Below the pieces are notes generated by a model. That model saw only the letters and a program-made list of their open reading frames with translations. It was not told the DNA's origin and ran no database searches. The position numbers were made by a program, and so were the translations under genes. A stretch of DNA of 64,000 nt from Haloarcula mannanilytica (GTDB lineage Archaea > Halobacteriota > Halobacteria > Halobacteriales > Haloarculaceae): contig NZ_BIXZ01000003.1 in the NCBI RefSeq assembly GCF_005406125.1, forward strand, positions 62,001 to 126,000. The letters are read 5' to 3'. Shown piece by piece: positions 50,624 through 59,077 of this stretch; position 1 is the first letter of the stretch, and every line of letters starts with the position of its first letter.

Positions 50624-52102
50624 TCAACTCCGGACGTGGTCCGCCGCGACTTTGCTCCCTTTGACACAGGCGACGGTCCCCAGTCCGGGCCACGTGGTGT
50701 CGCCGGCGAGGTAGAACCCCTCGATACCCACGTCCTGTGGCACAGCGCCCTGGTTCGCGTTCGCCGGCGTCTGCTTGTACCCCCCGACTGCCCCGCGGGG
50801 TCGGTTCGTGAACTGTTCGTAGGTGACCGGCGTCGCCACCTCGGAGACGACCGGGTCAGTCCCGAGTTCGGGATAGACGGTCCGGCCGCCCGCAAGTAGT
50901 TGCTCGCGAGCGGCCCCTTTCTGTTCCTCGTAGGCTGCCCTGTCCAGGTCTTGCCACGGTTCGACTGCACAGTGAGTGGACAGCATGACCGCCCGGTGCC
51001 CTGCTGGTGCGCTCACGTCGTCACCCGGTGCGGAGACGGAAACGAACATATTGTTCCCGTTGCCCAGTGGCTCATCGTAGGCCTGCAGAATCTGGTGGTG
51101 GGTCCGCTCATGGCCCTCCACCTCGGTGTCGGGCACGCCGAGAAACAGCACGAGCGCGCTCCCCTCGTGGGCTCGCAGCATCGAACAGTAGTCGTCGAGC
51201 CTGTCGCCGACGACCGTCGACGCGAGGTCTCTGGTAACGGGGACCGGGACAGTGCTGACGACCTGCTCGGCGTGGACTGGTCCCGCCGCGGAATTCACCC
51301 GGAACTCGCCGTGGCTGCCGGTCACCCCGGTGACGGTGCGGCCCGTCTCGACCCGTCCACTGATATCGGTGTACTGGTCGACGAAGGAGTCCCAGAAGCC
51401 GTACATTCCACCGGTCGCTCGGCCCAGCCCCGTCCGGTGGATTGTCATGCCGAGGACGGCGTTCAACAGCGGTGCTTCGTTCAGCGAGGCGTGGACCGTA
51501 TCCTCGACGAGCATCGAGACGACTGCACGCAGCGCGCGGTCGTCGTACACGTCGTGGGCGCGCATCGCGTCGGCCATCGTCCAGCGGAGATACCTGGCTA
51601 GCGGAAGGTCCCGGAGACCGACCGCGCGGGCGTTCCGAACGATATCGCCCACGCCCTGTATCGGCATTTTGATGTCTTTTCTAGTGAGTCGCCAGAGCCG
51701 CGTCGAGAGGTCGTCGATGAAGTCGTAGAACGCCAGATGCTGCTTGTCGTCGCCGAGTTTCGCCCGCCGCTCGGCATCCCAGTCGGTGTGGTCGCGGTAC
51801 AGCGTCACCGTCCGGTCCGGCAGACAGACATCGTAGGCGTCCTGTATCGCTATCGCTGGCGGCTCGAAACCGACGGCCGACAGCAACTGGCCGCCGACAC
51901 CGCCGGGCACGAAATCGACGAGCGTCGTCGCGCCGACATCGAACCGGAACCCCGCCCGCTCGTAGTAGCCGGCACAGCCGCCGACGTTGTGGTGCTGTTC
52001 GAGCACGACCGTCGAGTAGCCGTCCGCCTGCAGACGCGCGGCCGTGCTCATGCCCGCGACGCCACCGCCGATGACGGCCACGTCTGCGGACTCAGTCTCC
52101 AT
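50624..52102 (-). CDS. FAD-dependent carotenoid/phytoene desaturase family protein
   Basis: The protein has 492 residues from the ATG at 52,102. The N-terminal FAD-binding motif is VIGGGVAGMSTAARLQADG; the C-terminal end GFYLAGDTTWPGLGTVACVKG is the usual amine-oxidase/CrtI hallmark. It may desaturate or isomerise carotenoids, in keeping with the retinal module at 18-21 kb, but all-trans-retinol saturases and other CrtI-type members share the motif. It sits alone here. Confidence 0.85.
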   Translation of the reverse strand: METESADVAVIGGGVAGMSTAARLQADGYSTVVLEQHHNVGGCAGYYERAGFRFDVGATTLVDFVPGGVGGQLLSAVGFEPPAIAIQDAYDVCLPDRTVTLYRDHTDWDAERRAKLGDDKQHLAFYDFIDDLSTRLWRLTRKDIKMPIQGVGDIVRNARAVGLRDLPLARYLRWTMADAMRAHDVYDDRALRAVVSMLVEDTVHASLNEAPLLNAVLGMTIHRTGLGRATGGMYGFWDSFVDQYTDISGRVETGRTVTGVTGSHGEFRVNSAAGPVHAEQVVSTVPVPVTRDLASTVVGDRLDDYCSMLRAHEGSALVLFLGVPDTEVEGHERTHHQILQAYDEPLGNGNNMFVSVSAPGDDVSAPAGHRAVMLSTHCAVEPWQDLDRAAYEEQKGAAREQLLAGGRTVYPELGTDPVVSEVATPVTYEQFTNRPRGAVGGYKQTPANANQGAVPQDVGIEGFYLAGDTTWPGLGTVACVKGSKVAADHVRS

Positions 52103-52271
52103 GACTGCCCGTCCACGGGACTGTTCCACCTTCGACTGACGCGAGAGGGCCGACGCACTTGATTGCGGTTGGTTGGACCAAAACCATTGATTCAGATACA
52201 GGAAGGCCGGGCTAAATGGTTCCCCCTCCAGAAGCCGAACGCTGATTTACCAGTGTTGTCTCTGGACCGAC

Positions 52272-53297
52272 ATGCCCGACCTCCAGATGCAGTTCCGGGA
52301 CCTCGCCACGTGGGCCGAGGACTCCTCCCCGCTGTACGCCCATCTCTGCCGGGAAGCCGCCGACGACGACACCGTCCTCGACCTCGCGTCAGCGGCCCCC
52401 GAGGGTCGCCAGGCTCCGCACCTCCTGCTCGCCGCGGTCCACTACCTCCTCGACGGGGACCCTGACCACCGGTTGGCCCAGTACTACCCGAGCACCGTCG
52501 CGGACCCGCGAGAACCGGACGACGAGTGCTTCTCGGCCTTCCGCGAGTTCAGCCTCGACCACGCCGACGACATCCGGCCGCTCCTGCGGACCCGGCGCAC
52601 GCAGACGAATGCGGTGCGGCGCAGCGCGGTCCTCTATCCGGCCATCGCGCAGGTGTCCCGCGCCGTTGACGGGCCGCTCGCGCTGGTGGAACTTGGCCCC
52701 AGCGCCGGCCTGAATCTCCTGTTCGACCGCTACCGCTACGATTACGACGGCCGCGTAGTCGGCGACAGCGGCTCGCCGGTCACCATCGAGAGCAGCGTCC
52801 AGGGCGGCGACCCGCCGCTGCCGGAGACACCGCCCGCGATTCGCTCTCGGGTCGGTATCGACCGCAATCCGCTGGACGTAACAGACGACGGCGACCGTGG
52901 CTGGCTCCGCGCGCTCATCTGGCCGGAACACGAGGAGCGTCGCGCCGTGCTGGACGGTGCGCTGTCAATCGCTCGGGACGACCCGCCGCGGTTGATCGAG
53001 GGCGATATGCTCGATGCCTTGCCGGCGGTGATCGATGGTATCCCGGACGACGTGCCGGTCTGCGTTTTCAATACGCTCGTGCTGTATCAGGTTCCCGAGC
53101 AACTGAGCGAAGCGTTATCAGCGTTCCTCGAAGACCAGATGACCGAGCGGCCGCTACACTGGCTCACTGGGCGGCGGGACCTCTCTGGCGGCGAGTCGGT
53201 CGGGCTGGACTGGAAACGCCGGACCGGTGAAGACATCGAGACCACACACCTCGTCGATTACGAGCCACACGGTGCGTGGCTGTCGTGGCGGCCCTGA
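52272..53297 (+). CDS. DUF2332-family protein
   Basis: The protein has 341 residues with the family stretch LVELGPSAGLNLLFDRYRYD (about 138-157), VGIDRNPLDVTD and VFNTLVLYQVP. The fold looks like a methyltransferase-type Rossmann unit with an added N-terminal helical domain. A TATA-like GATTTACC lies 26 bases before the ATG. The ncsA gene starts 116 bases downstream. Function of DUF2332 is unknown. Confidence 0.8.
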   Translation: MPDLQMQFRDLATWAEDSSPLYAHLCREAADDDTVLDLASAAPEGRQAPHLLLAAVHYLLDGDPDHRLAQYYPSTVADPREPDDECFSAFREFSLDHADDIRPLLRTRRTQTNAVRRSAVLYPAIAQVSRAVDGPLALVELGPSAGLNLLFDRYRYDYDGRVVGDSGSPVTIESSVQGGDPPLPETPPAIRSRVGIDRNPLDVTDDGDRGWLRALIWPEHEERRAVLDGALSIARDDPPRLIEGDMLDALPAVIDGIPDDVPVCVFNTLVLYQVPEQLSEALSAFLEDQMTERPLHWLTGRRDLSGGESVGLDWKRRTGEDIETTHLVDYEPHGAWLSWRP

Positions 53298-53413
53298 CTA
53301 CGGCCGAACTATCGACGGTGCAACTCGATGCCGTCTCCGACAGTCACCATGACTTGCTGTCCCGGAGCCGAGACGAAACCCCTTCACCACTGCGGCCACG
53401 ACTACTCGTCACG

Positions 53414-54409
53414 ATGGAGTGCGACAAATGCGGCGAGAACGCGGTGTTACACGCGGCCTATTCCGGGCTGCACCTCTGTGAGTCCCATCTCTGCCGAGCG
53501 GTCACGAAACGGGTCCGTCGTCGCATCCGCGAGGACGGCCTCGTCTCTGACGACGCCACCGTCGAGGACCCAGAGACATGGGTCATCGGACTTTCGGGCG
53601 GGAAAGACAGCGTCGTCCTCACGCAGATTCTCTACGACACGTTCGCCGAAGATCCCCGCATCGAACTGGTTGCGCTTTCTATTCACGAGGGCATCGAGGG
53701 CTACCGCGACGCGAGCCTGGAGGCCTGCGAGGAACTGACCGACGACCTGGGCATCGAACACGTCACCGTCTCCTACGCCGACGAGTTCGGCGTCCAGATG
53801 GACGACGTGGTCGAGGACGACCCCGAGGGAATGGCCGCCTGCGCCTACTGCGGTGTGTTCCGACGCGACCTTCTCTCGAAGTACGCGGAGGAACTCGACG
53901 CCGACAAACTGCTGACCGGCCACAACCTCGACGACGAGGCCGAGACGGCGCTGATGAACTTCCTCGAAGGCGACATCTCACAGATCGCCAAGCACTTCGA
54001 AGCGTCGCTCGGCCCGTTCGATTCGGCTGCCGACGCGGCCACGGAGCGAACGCGAGACGCCCAGGACCACCACATCCCCCGGGCCAAGCCGCTCCGCGAT
54101 ATTCCAGAAAAAGAGGTCGCGCTGTATGCCCGCTTCAAGGACCTCCCGGCACACATCACCGAATGTCCCCACGCCGAGGAGGCCTACCGCGGCGAGATAC
54201 AGGAACTCATGCTCGGTCTGGAAGAGAACCACCCCGGGACGCGCCACTCGATCATGGCCGGCTACGAGAAACTCGCAGCGCTGGCCGCCGACACCTACGG
54301 CGGCGAGAACGGCGACACGGACTACGGCGAGTGTGACAACTGTGGCGCGCCGACGGCGCGGGACCTCTGCCGGAAGTGCAATCTGCTGGACGCGCTGGAA
54401 GCGGTCTGA
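53414..54409 (+). CDS. ncsA: tRNA 2-thiolation ATPase NcsA (Ncs6/CTU1 family)
   Basis: The protein has 331 residues from the ATG at 53,414; an upstream in-frame stretch (53,276) overlaps the end of the DUF2332 gene and is rejected. An N-terminal zinc finger (CDKCGEN, CESHLC), the PP-loop SGGKDS (about 62-67), CAYCGVFRR, GHNLDDEAET and a C-terminal zinc finger (CDNCGAPTARDLCRKC) identify it. The enzyme thiolates wobble uridine of tRNA with sulfur from a SAMP-type carrier activated by UbaA, whose gene is at the window start. Confidence 0.93.
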   Translation: MECDKCGENAVLHAAYSGLHLCESHLCRAVTKRVRRRIREDGLVSDDATVEDPETWVIGLSGGKDSVVLTQILYDTFAEDPRIELVALSIHEGIEGYRDASLEACEELTDDLGIEHVTVSYADEFGVQMDDVVEDDPEGMAACAYCGVFRRDLLSKYAEELDADKLLTGHNLDDEAETALMNFLEGDISQIAKHFEASLGPFDSAADAATERTRDAQDHHIPRAKPLRDIPEKEVALYARFKDLPAHITECPHAEEAYRGEIQELMLGLEENHPGTRHSIMAGYEKLAALAADTYGGENGDTDYGECDNCGAPTARDLCRKCNLLDALEAV

Positions 54410-54489
54410 CCGAACTCTCGCTTGTCAGACACTGCCGAGTAAAAGCGCCGCTCACGACTGAGAAACCGAAAGAAGAACCGCAGACGCCG

Positions 54490-55728
54490 CTACTTGTCCG
54501 TTCGGATAACGTCGAGTCCGTTGTTCTTCTCGCGTTGGTCCTGTCCGCCGTCGGTTTCGCTGTAGCCGGCGTTGCGACCGCTGCTGTTCTGGTTCCCGCC
54601 GTTCGGGGCGGGGCTGTCGAAGCTTTCGACGTTGTCCGAGGCGTCGAAGGACGTGTCGTCGCCGACTTCCTGAATCGCCTCGCGGGACTTGTTGGCCTGC
54701 TTCTGGGTCGTCGGACCGAGTACCTGAGCGGACTGGACACCGGTCATGATGGCCATGACCCGCACCTTGCCCTTGTACTCTTCCTGAATCCGTGCGCCCC
54801 AGATGACGTTGGCGTCGGCCTCGAGTCGCTCGGTGATGTTCTGTGCGATGCCCTCGGCCTCCTTCAGCGTGAGGTCCGGACCACCGGTGATGTGGACCAG
54901 GCCACCGCTCGCGCCGCGGTAGTCCACGTCGAGCAGTGGGTGGTTCATCGCGTCCTTGACGACCTCCTCGGTCTTGTTCTTGTCCTGGGTCTCACCCACG
55001 AGCATCACCGCGACGCCGCCCTGGTTCATGATGGATGTCATGTCGGCGTAGTCGAGGTTGATGAGGCTCGGCTGGGTGATGGTCTCGGAGATGCCCTTGA
55101 CGGTCTCAGCGATGATCTGGTCCATCACGGAGAACGCCTTGCCGATTGGCAGGTTCGGGACGTAATCGAGCAGGCGGTTGTTGTCCAGCACGATGATGGA
55201 GTCCGCTTCGTTGCGGAGCTTCTCCAGGCCTTCCTCGGCCTTGACCGTGCGGGCCCGCTCGACGTTGAACGGCGTCGACACCATGCCGACGACGATTGCG
55301 CCCTGTTCCTTGGCGATCTTCGAGACGACGGGGGCCGCGCCGGTCCCGGTGCCGCCACCCATGCCGGCGGTGACGAACACGAGGTCAGCGTCGCCCAGTA
55401 CTTCCTTGATGGTGCCCTGTGCCATCTCCGTGGCGCGCTCGCCCATGGATGGGTCGCCACCGGCCCCGAGGCCGTTGGTGAGGGACTTGCCGACCAGAAT
55501 TTTCGTGTCGGCTTCGATCATCTTGAGGTGCTGTTTGTCCGTGTTGATGGCCACGGTGTCAGCGCCCTCGACGCCGATGTTGTACAGGCGGTTGACCGTG
55601 TTGTTGCCGGCGCCACCACAGCCGACGATGACGATGCGCGGGTCGCCGAACCCGTCGACATCCTCGTCGGACATTTTCTGTTGCTCCTGCTCGTCGCGTT
55701 CGAGGGCCTCGTTGACGATATCCTGCAT
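54490..55728 (-). CDS. ftsZ2: cell division protein FtsZ2
   Basis: The protein has 412 residues. The GTPase domain shows [13 protein letters not shown], the tubulin signature [11 protein letters not shown] (about 107-117) and the T7-loop NLDYADM. The N-terminal [13 protein letters not shown] and the long C-terminal disordered tail ending NNGLDVIR match the FtsZ2 type in haloarchaea rather than FtsZ1. It polymerises into the division ring. Its start lies 2 bases after the stop of the small RHH gene cdrS on the same strand, so they are coupled; cdrL is further upstream. Confidence 0.95.
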   Translation of the reverse strand: MQDIVNEALERDEQEQQKMSDEDVDGFGDPRIVIVGCGGAGNNTVNRLYNIGVEGADTVAINTDKQHLKMIEADTKILVGKSLTNGLGAGGDPSMGERATEMAQGTIKEVLGDADLVFVTAGMGGGTGTGAAPVVSKIAKEQGAIVVGMVSTPFNVERARTVKAEEGLEKLRNEADSIIVLDNNRLLDYVPNLPIGKAFSVMDQIIAETVKGISETITQPSLINLDYADMTSIMNQGGVAVMLVGETQDKNKTEEVVKDAMNHPLLDVDYRGASGGLVHITGGPDLTLKEAEGIAQNITERLEADANVIWGARIQEEYKGKVRVMAIMTGVQSAQVLGPTTQKQANKSREAIQEVGDDTSFDASDNVESFDSPAPNGGNQNSSGRNAGYSETDGGQDQREKNNGLDVIRTDK

Positions 55729-55730
55729 CG

Positions 55731-55907
55731 TTACACCTTGGCCCAGGACCGCTTCTTTTCGGAGGTTTGCTCGGAGCCTTCCTCGGCGAGCATCTCCCGA
55801 ACCGCCGAGCGAATCGCTTCGCTCCGATTGGGGTACTCGCCCGTCTCGACCATCTGTTCGACCTCTTCGATCTGCTGCTTCGGAATCCGTAGTGTCACAC
55901 GCTCCAT
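55731..55907 (-). CDS. cdrS: ribbon-helix-helix regulator CdrS (58 aa)
   Basis: The frame [20 protein letters not shown] to SWAKV runs 58 residues and stops at 55,731-55,733. The RHH motif is complete: beta-strand RVTLRIP, helix [10 protein letters not shown], helix [13 protein letters not shown]. In Halobacterium and Haloferax CdrS controls ftsZ2 and other division genes (established). It lies 2 bases before ftsZ2. Palindromes upstream at 56,025-56,042 and others may be its targets or those of CdrL. Confidence 0.88.
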   Translation of the reverse strand: MERVTLRIPKQQIEEVEQMVETGEYPNRSEAIRSAVREMLAEEGSEQTSEKKRSWAKV

Positions 55908-55970
55908 GTTTGGTAGTTTCCCCTTGGGTAAGACGGCCTGGACGGGGACCGTTTACCGCCCGCCCGAGTG

Positions 55971-56042
55971 TTTACACAGCGAAACCGCAGTACGAGAGCG
56001 CCATCCCCTCGCGTTCGACGCTGTGTAAGACGACCGTCTTAC
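55971..56042. promoter_or_regulatory. palindromes upstream of cdrS-ftsZ2
   Basis: A perfect 8-2-8 palindrome GTAAGACG-AC-CGTCTTAC lies at 56,025-56,042. A 10-base inverted pair TTACACAGCG (55,971-55,980) and CGCTGTGTAA (56,020-56,029) overlaps it by 5 bases. TATA-like TTTTAATAC (56,070-56,080, reverse strand) stands upstream. These are likely operators for CdrL or CdrS in the cdrS-ftsZ2 promoter. Confidence 0.6.
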
Positions 56043-56101
56043 GCAGACTAAACCACTGACCCTGATGTATTAAAACTTACGGGCGGTGTCATACATCCGC
56101 C

Positions 56102-56139
56102 CGTTTACGCGGTTAGAGCGTGTCTGTTGTGCGTAAACG
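56102..56139 (-). terminator. candidate hairpin after cdrL
   Basis: A perfect 9-base inverted pair CGTTTACGC (56,102-56,110) and GCGTAAACG (56,131-56,139) with a 20-base loop begins just after the stop of cdrL (56,145, reverse strand). It may be a terminator, or one more member of the TTTAC-type sites in the cdrS promoter. The sequence alone does not decide. Confidence 0.45.
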
Positions 56140-56144
56140 ACACT

Positions 56145-56771
56145 TTAGGTTTGGTCAAGCACGTCAGCCGCGGGGGTTCGTCTCCCACAACTGGGGCAGA
56201 ACCCCCAGTCCGACCGGAGCTCATCACCGCAGTCACAGAACACCCGACGGGAAGATTTTTCGCCGCAATTCGGACAGTAAACGTGGTCAGAACCCAAGTT
56301 CTCACCACATTGCGCGCACGTCTTACGTTCCTCTCCGTCGGCTCGGTCCCGCGTTTCCGGCTCTGTCTTACGCCCGGTCGTGTTAGGCGTCTGATCTTCT
56401 CTGTATGACTGTTCGCTCTCGGCATCCGCCGTTCTGTCAGCACTGCGCCGTCGTTCGGTTTCGGCGTTTTCTGTCCCCGCGCTTTCGCCGTCTAACGAGA
56501 TGTTTACGTTGACATCCTGGGGTTGTGGGTGGGGACGGTAGTCCCGCAGCCTGTCGCCGATGATGCTGTCGACACGTTCTTCGATGAGTTCGTCGATTGT
56601 GTCGGCGTCGGTAACGGACTCCGACGACGCCGACGGTGACTCCGATGTTGACGATGATGCGTCTCCGAGATACTCCCGGAGCGCTTCGCGCATGACCTCG
56701 CTCTTTGAGGCGTCGAACGCCTCAAGTTGCTCGATGAGGTCGTCGTCAGCACGGAACGTTATTTTACTCAT
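56145..56771 (-). CDS. cdrL: ribbon-helix-helix regulator with zinc ribbons, CdrL
   Basis: The protein has 208 residues. The N-terminal RHH part (MSKITFRADDDLIEQLEAF, KSEVMREALREYL) is like that of CdrS. A Ser-rich middle (about 38-130) follows, then four CxxC pairs making two zinc ribbons (CAQCG, CPNCG, CDCG, CPSCG). CdrL is known in haloarchaea as a regulator of cdrS-ftsZ2. It lies upstream of cdrS on the same strand with about 240 bases between them. The long middle has no recognisable fold. Confidence 0.85.
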   Translation of the reverse strand: MSKITFRADDDLIEQLEAFDASKSEVMREALREYLGDASSSTSESPSASSESVTDADTIDELIEERVDSIIGDRLRDYRPHPQPQDVNVNISLDGESAGTENAETERRRSADRTADAESEQSYREDQTPNTTGRKTEPETRDRADGEERKTCAQCGENLGSDHVYCPNCGEKSSRRVFCDCGDELRSDWGFCPSCGRRTPAADVLDQT

Positions 56772-56990
56772 CGGGCTCGGTGAAGCTATTATACATGATG
56801 GTATTTTAATCTTCCCGCGTTGTCTGACGCCCGTCAGCTACCGACACGTCGGTAAACCACCTCTCCCATGGAGTACACTCACGAATTGCCACGGTTCGTC
56901 GAACGCAGCACGGGTCAGACGTGTCCGACACCGGGCCGGTGTGCTACTCCGCGTCGTGTGACCGACCGCCGTACCCTCTGCGAATAACAA

Positions 56991-57000
56991 TCCTTAAGTC
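56991..57000 (+). promoter_or_regulatory. TATA-like box for tRNA-Tyr
   Basis: The sequence TCCTTAAGTC stands about 30 bases before the first base of tRNA-Tyr, the normal distance for an archaeal TATA box. It is the only AT-rich run in the short gap. Confidence 0.5.
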
Positions 57001-57028
57001 TGGACGGCGGGGTACTTCCGGGTGTCGA

Positions 57029-57102
57029 CCGCCCTTAGCTCAGACTGGTAGAGCAGTCGACTGTAGATCGACTTGTCCCCCGTTCAAATCGGGGAGGGCG
57101 GA
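57029..57102 (+). tRNA. tRNA-Tyr (anticodon GUA)
   Basis: A 74-base cloverleaf folds: acceptor stem CCGCCCT with AGGGCGG plus discriminator A, D arm GCTC/GAGC, anticodon stem GTCGA/TCGAC with loop CTGTAGA (anticodon GTA at 57,063-57,065), T arm CCCCG/CGGGG with loop TTCAAAT. The C1-G72 pair is typical of archaeal tRNA-Tyr. No intron is seen. Its 3' end is repeated 140 bases downstream. Confidence 0.95.
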
Positions 57103-57244
57103 CTCCTTCTGACGCCGACTGCGAACGAAGTGAGCCAGCGGCGTCTGTCGAGTAACCCACTGCCCGATTTGAGCCTGGAAGTCGCAGCGGCCGAGCAAGG
57201 CGAGGCCGACCGTCTTCCTCTGTTCAAATCGGGGAGGGTGGACT
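57082..57244 (+). repeat. duplicated tRNA-Tyr 3' end (att-like)
   Basis: The tRNA 3' part (57,082-57,104) recurs at 57,222-57,244 with 22 of 23 bases equal, exactly 140 bases apart. An inverted partial copy TGCCCGATTTGAGC lies at 57,161-57,174. Between them is only 117 bases with two small GC hairpins. The pattern is that of attL/attR sites left by an excised or deleted integrative element, though simple duplication is possible. Confidence 0.6.
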
Positions 57245-57367
57245 TGGTTTGCAGCCGGTCTGGTGTGGCTGTGAACTGGCTCGGTGCAGTTGCTGTGCTG
57301 TCGAATGCAAGTGTCGAGTGTGTTCTCCGGTCGGTGAACTACACCTCGAAACACAGTCAATGCAGCA

Positions 57368-58549
57368 CTAGAACCGCTCGCTCATCGCCGCCAGTCCGGC
57401 GTCCACGTCGACGGCCGCGCCCTGCTCACCGAGCGCGTTGCCCAGCGCCGCGAGCAGGTAGCTGACGTTCTTGCGACGAGCGGAGTGGCCCATGCAGCCG
57501 ATGCGCCAGATGTCGCCTTCGAGCGCGCCCAGCCCGCTAGCGATTTCGAGGTCGTACTCGTCTAGCAGGTGCTGGATGACAGCGCCGTCGTCGACGCCGT
57601 CGGGCACGCGGACGGTGTTCAGGCTCGGGAGCCAGAAGTCCTCGGGGGCGTTCATTTCCAGGCCCATTCCCTCGACGCCGGCTTTCAGCGCGCCAGCGAC
57701 GCGCAGGTGGCGGTCCCAGCGCTCTTCGATGCCTTCCTCGGCGACGAGCCGCAGCGCCTCACGGAGCGCGTACACGTTCGTAATCGGAGCCGTGTGATGG
57801 TAGGCGCGCTCCTCGCCCCAGTACCCCTCCAGCAGTGAGATGTCCAAGTACCACGAGCGGGCCTCGGACTCACGGTTGAGGACCTTGTCCATCGCGTTGT
57901 CATTGAGCGTGAGCGGGCTCGCGCCCGGCGGACAGGAGAGGCACTTCTGGGGGCCGGAGTAGGCCACGTCGATGTCCCACTCGTCGACGCGGAGTTCGAC
58001 GCCGCCAAGCGAGGTGACGGTGTCGGCGATGACCAGCGCGTCGTTCGCGTGGGCGATGTCCGTCAGTTCGGGCACCGACGGCTGGAGCACGCCGGTGCTA
58101 GTCTCGGCGTGGACGAACCCGAACACGTCCGGGCTGTGTTCGTCGAAGGCGGCTTCGACCGCTGCTGGGTCGAGCGGCTGGCCCCATGGCGCGTCGACGG
58201 TGACCACGTCGCCGCCCGCTCGCTCGGCCATACTCGCCATCCGGTCGCCGAAGTAGCCGTTCGTCGGGACCAGCATCGTATCGCCCGGTTCGACGACGTT
58301 CCCGATGGCTGCCTCCATCGCTGCGGAGCCGGTGCCAGAAACCGGAATCGTCCACTTGTTGTCCGTCTGGAACGTGTACCGGAGGAGGTCCTGTACCTCC
58401 TCCATGATTTCGATGAATGAGGGGTCGAGATGGCCGACCAGCGGCGTGCTCATCGCCTTGAGCACGCGCGGGTGTACGTCGCTCGGGCCGGGTCCCATCA
58501 GCGTTCGGTCCGGTGGTGTCAGCTCCCCAACAGCGGGTGGTTCATCCAT
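57368..58549 (-). CDS. class V aminotransferase (alanine-glyoxylate / serine-pyruvate type)
   Basis: The protein has 393 residues. The N-terminal LMGPGPSDVHPRVLKAM and SGTGSAAMEAAIGNVVEPGD bind PLP phosphate; the Lys for the Schiff base lies in SGPQKCLSCPPGASP (about 200-214); SGLGALEGDIWRIGCMGH closes the active site. Alanine-glyoxylate, serine-glyoxylate and aspartate-type reactions are possible. It is leaderless: GTTTAAACC lies about 28 bases before the ATG (reverse strand). It stands alone and is probably core metabolism. Confidence 0.92.
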   Translation of the reverse strand: MDEPPAVGELTPPDRTLMGPGPSDVHPRVLKAMSTPLVGHLDPSFIEIMEEVQDLLRYTFQTDNKWTIPVSGTGSAAMEAAIGNVVEPGDTMLVPTNGYFGDRMASMAERAGGDVVTVDAPWGQPLDPAAVEAAFDEHSPDVFGFVHAETSTGVLQPSVPELTDIAHANDALVIADTVTSLGGVELRVDEWDIDVAYSGPQKCLSCPPGASPLTLNDNAMDKVLNRESEARSWYLDISLLEGYWGEERAYHHTAPITNVYALREALRLVAEEGIEERWDRHLRVAGALKAGVEGMGLEMNAPEDFWLPSLNTVRVPDGVDDGAVIQHLLDEYDLEIASGLGALEGDIWRIGCMGHSARRKNVSYLLAALGNALGEQGAAVDVDAGLAAMSERF

Positions 58550-58793
58550 ATCAGGTCTTACCTGGAGACTGGGGTTTAAACTCCGCGGTCAGGGCGCTCC
58601 GTCGATTCGAGAGGCCAGCCATCTTCGCCGGGACGGCATCTCTTTTCACTCAAAAACATAAATAAAGTACCACTTCTACGTTGCTGGTCTCCGACCAACA
58701 CCACCCCCACCCATAATCACAACCGCACGACTGCGACGGCATGAAGCGCGTGAACGATCTGCCCTGTTTTTATTATCGTACTGCTAAGGCGGC

Positions 58794-58955
58794 ATGTGGT
58801 CGTCGATGGGATTGTTCGATAACGCTGTGTCCCCTGGGGAGGAACCGAGACGCCGGTACACCTGTCTGGTGTGTCGGGCGTCGTTCGACGTTCAGTACCA
58901 CTCGTGTCCGGACTGTGGTGCGTACGACATCCGCCGGACGAAGTGGCTCACGTAG
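58794..58955 (+). CDS. small zinc-ribbon protein (53 aa)
   Basis: The frame starts at 58,794 (MWSSMGLFDNAV) and ends TAG at 58,955. CLVC (about 24-27) and CPDC (about 38-41) form a zinc ribbon, with the C-terminal AYDIRRTKWLT after it. A TATA-like TTTTTATTATC stands about 25 bases before the ATG, so the gene may be leaderless. A later ATG (residue 5) is also possible. The role is unknown. Confidence 0.65.
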   Translation: MWSSMGLFDNAVSPGEEPRRRYTCLVCRASFDVQYHSCPDCGAYDIRRTKWLT

Positions 58956-59077
58956 CCCCCGGCGTCCACGTTGGCACGTCCACCGGACTGCCTGCTATCG
59001 GGCTACACTGCCCTTTTTTGTTCAGGTTGTTGTCGCGTACCACAGCCACCAAGTGGCCGCCGGCAGTACGGTCGTCC

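Noticed and set aside
54376-56028. Long open frame antisense to ftsZ2 and cdrS
   Set aside because: Opposite-strand shadow of FtsZ2; no motif, and it crosses the promoter region.
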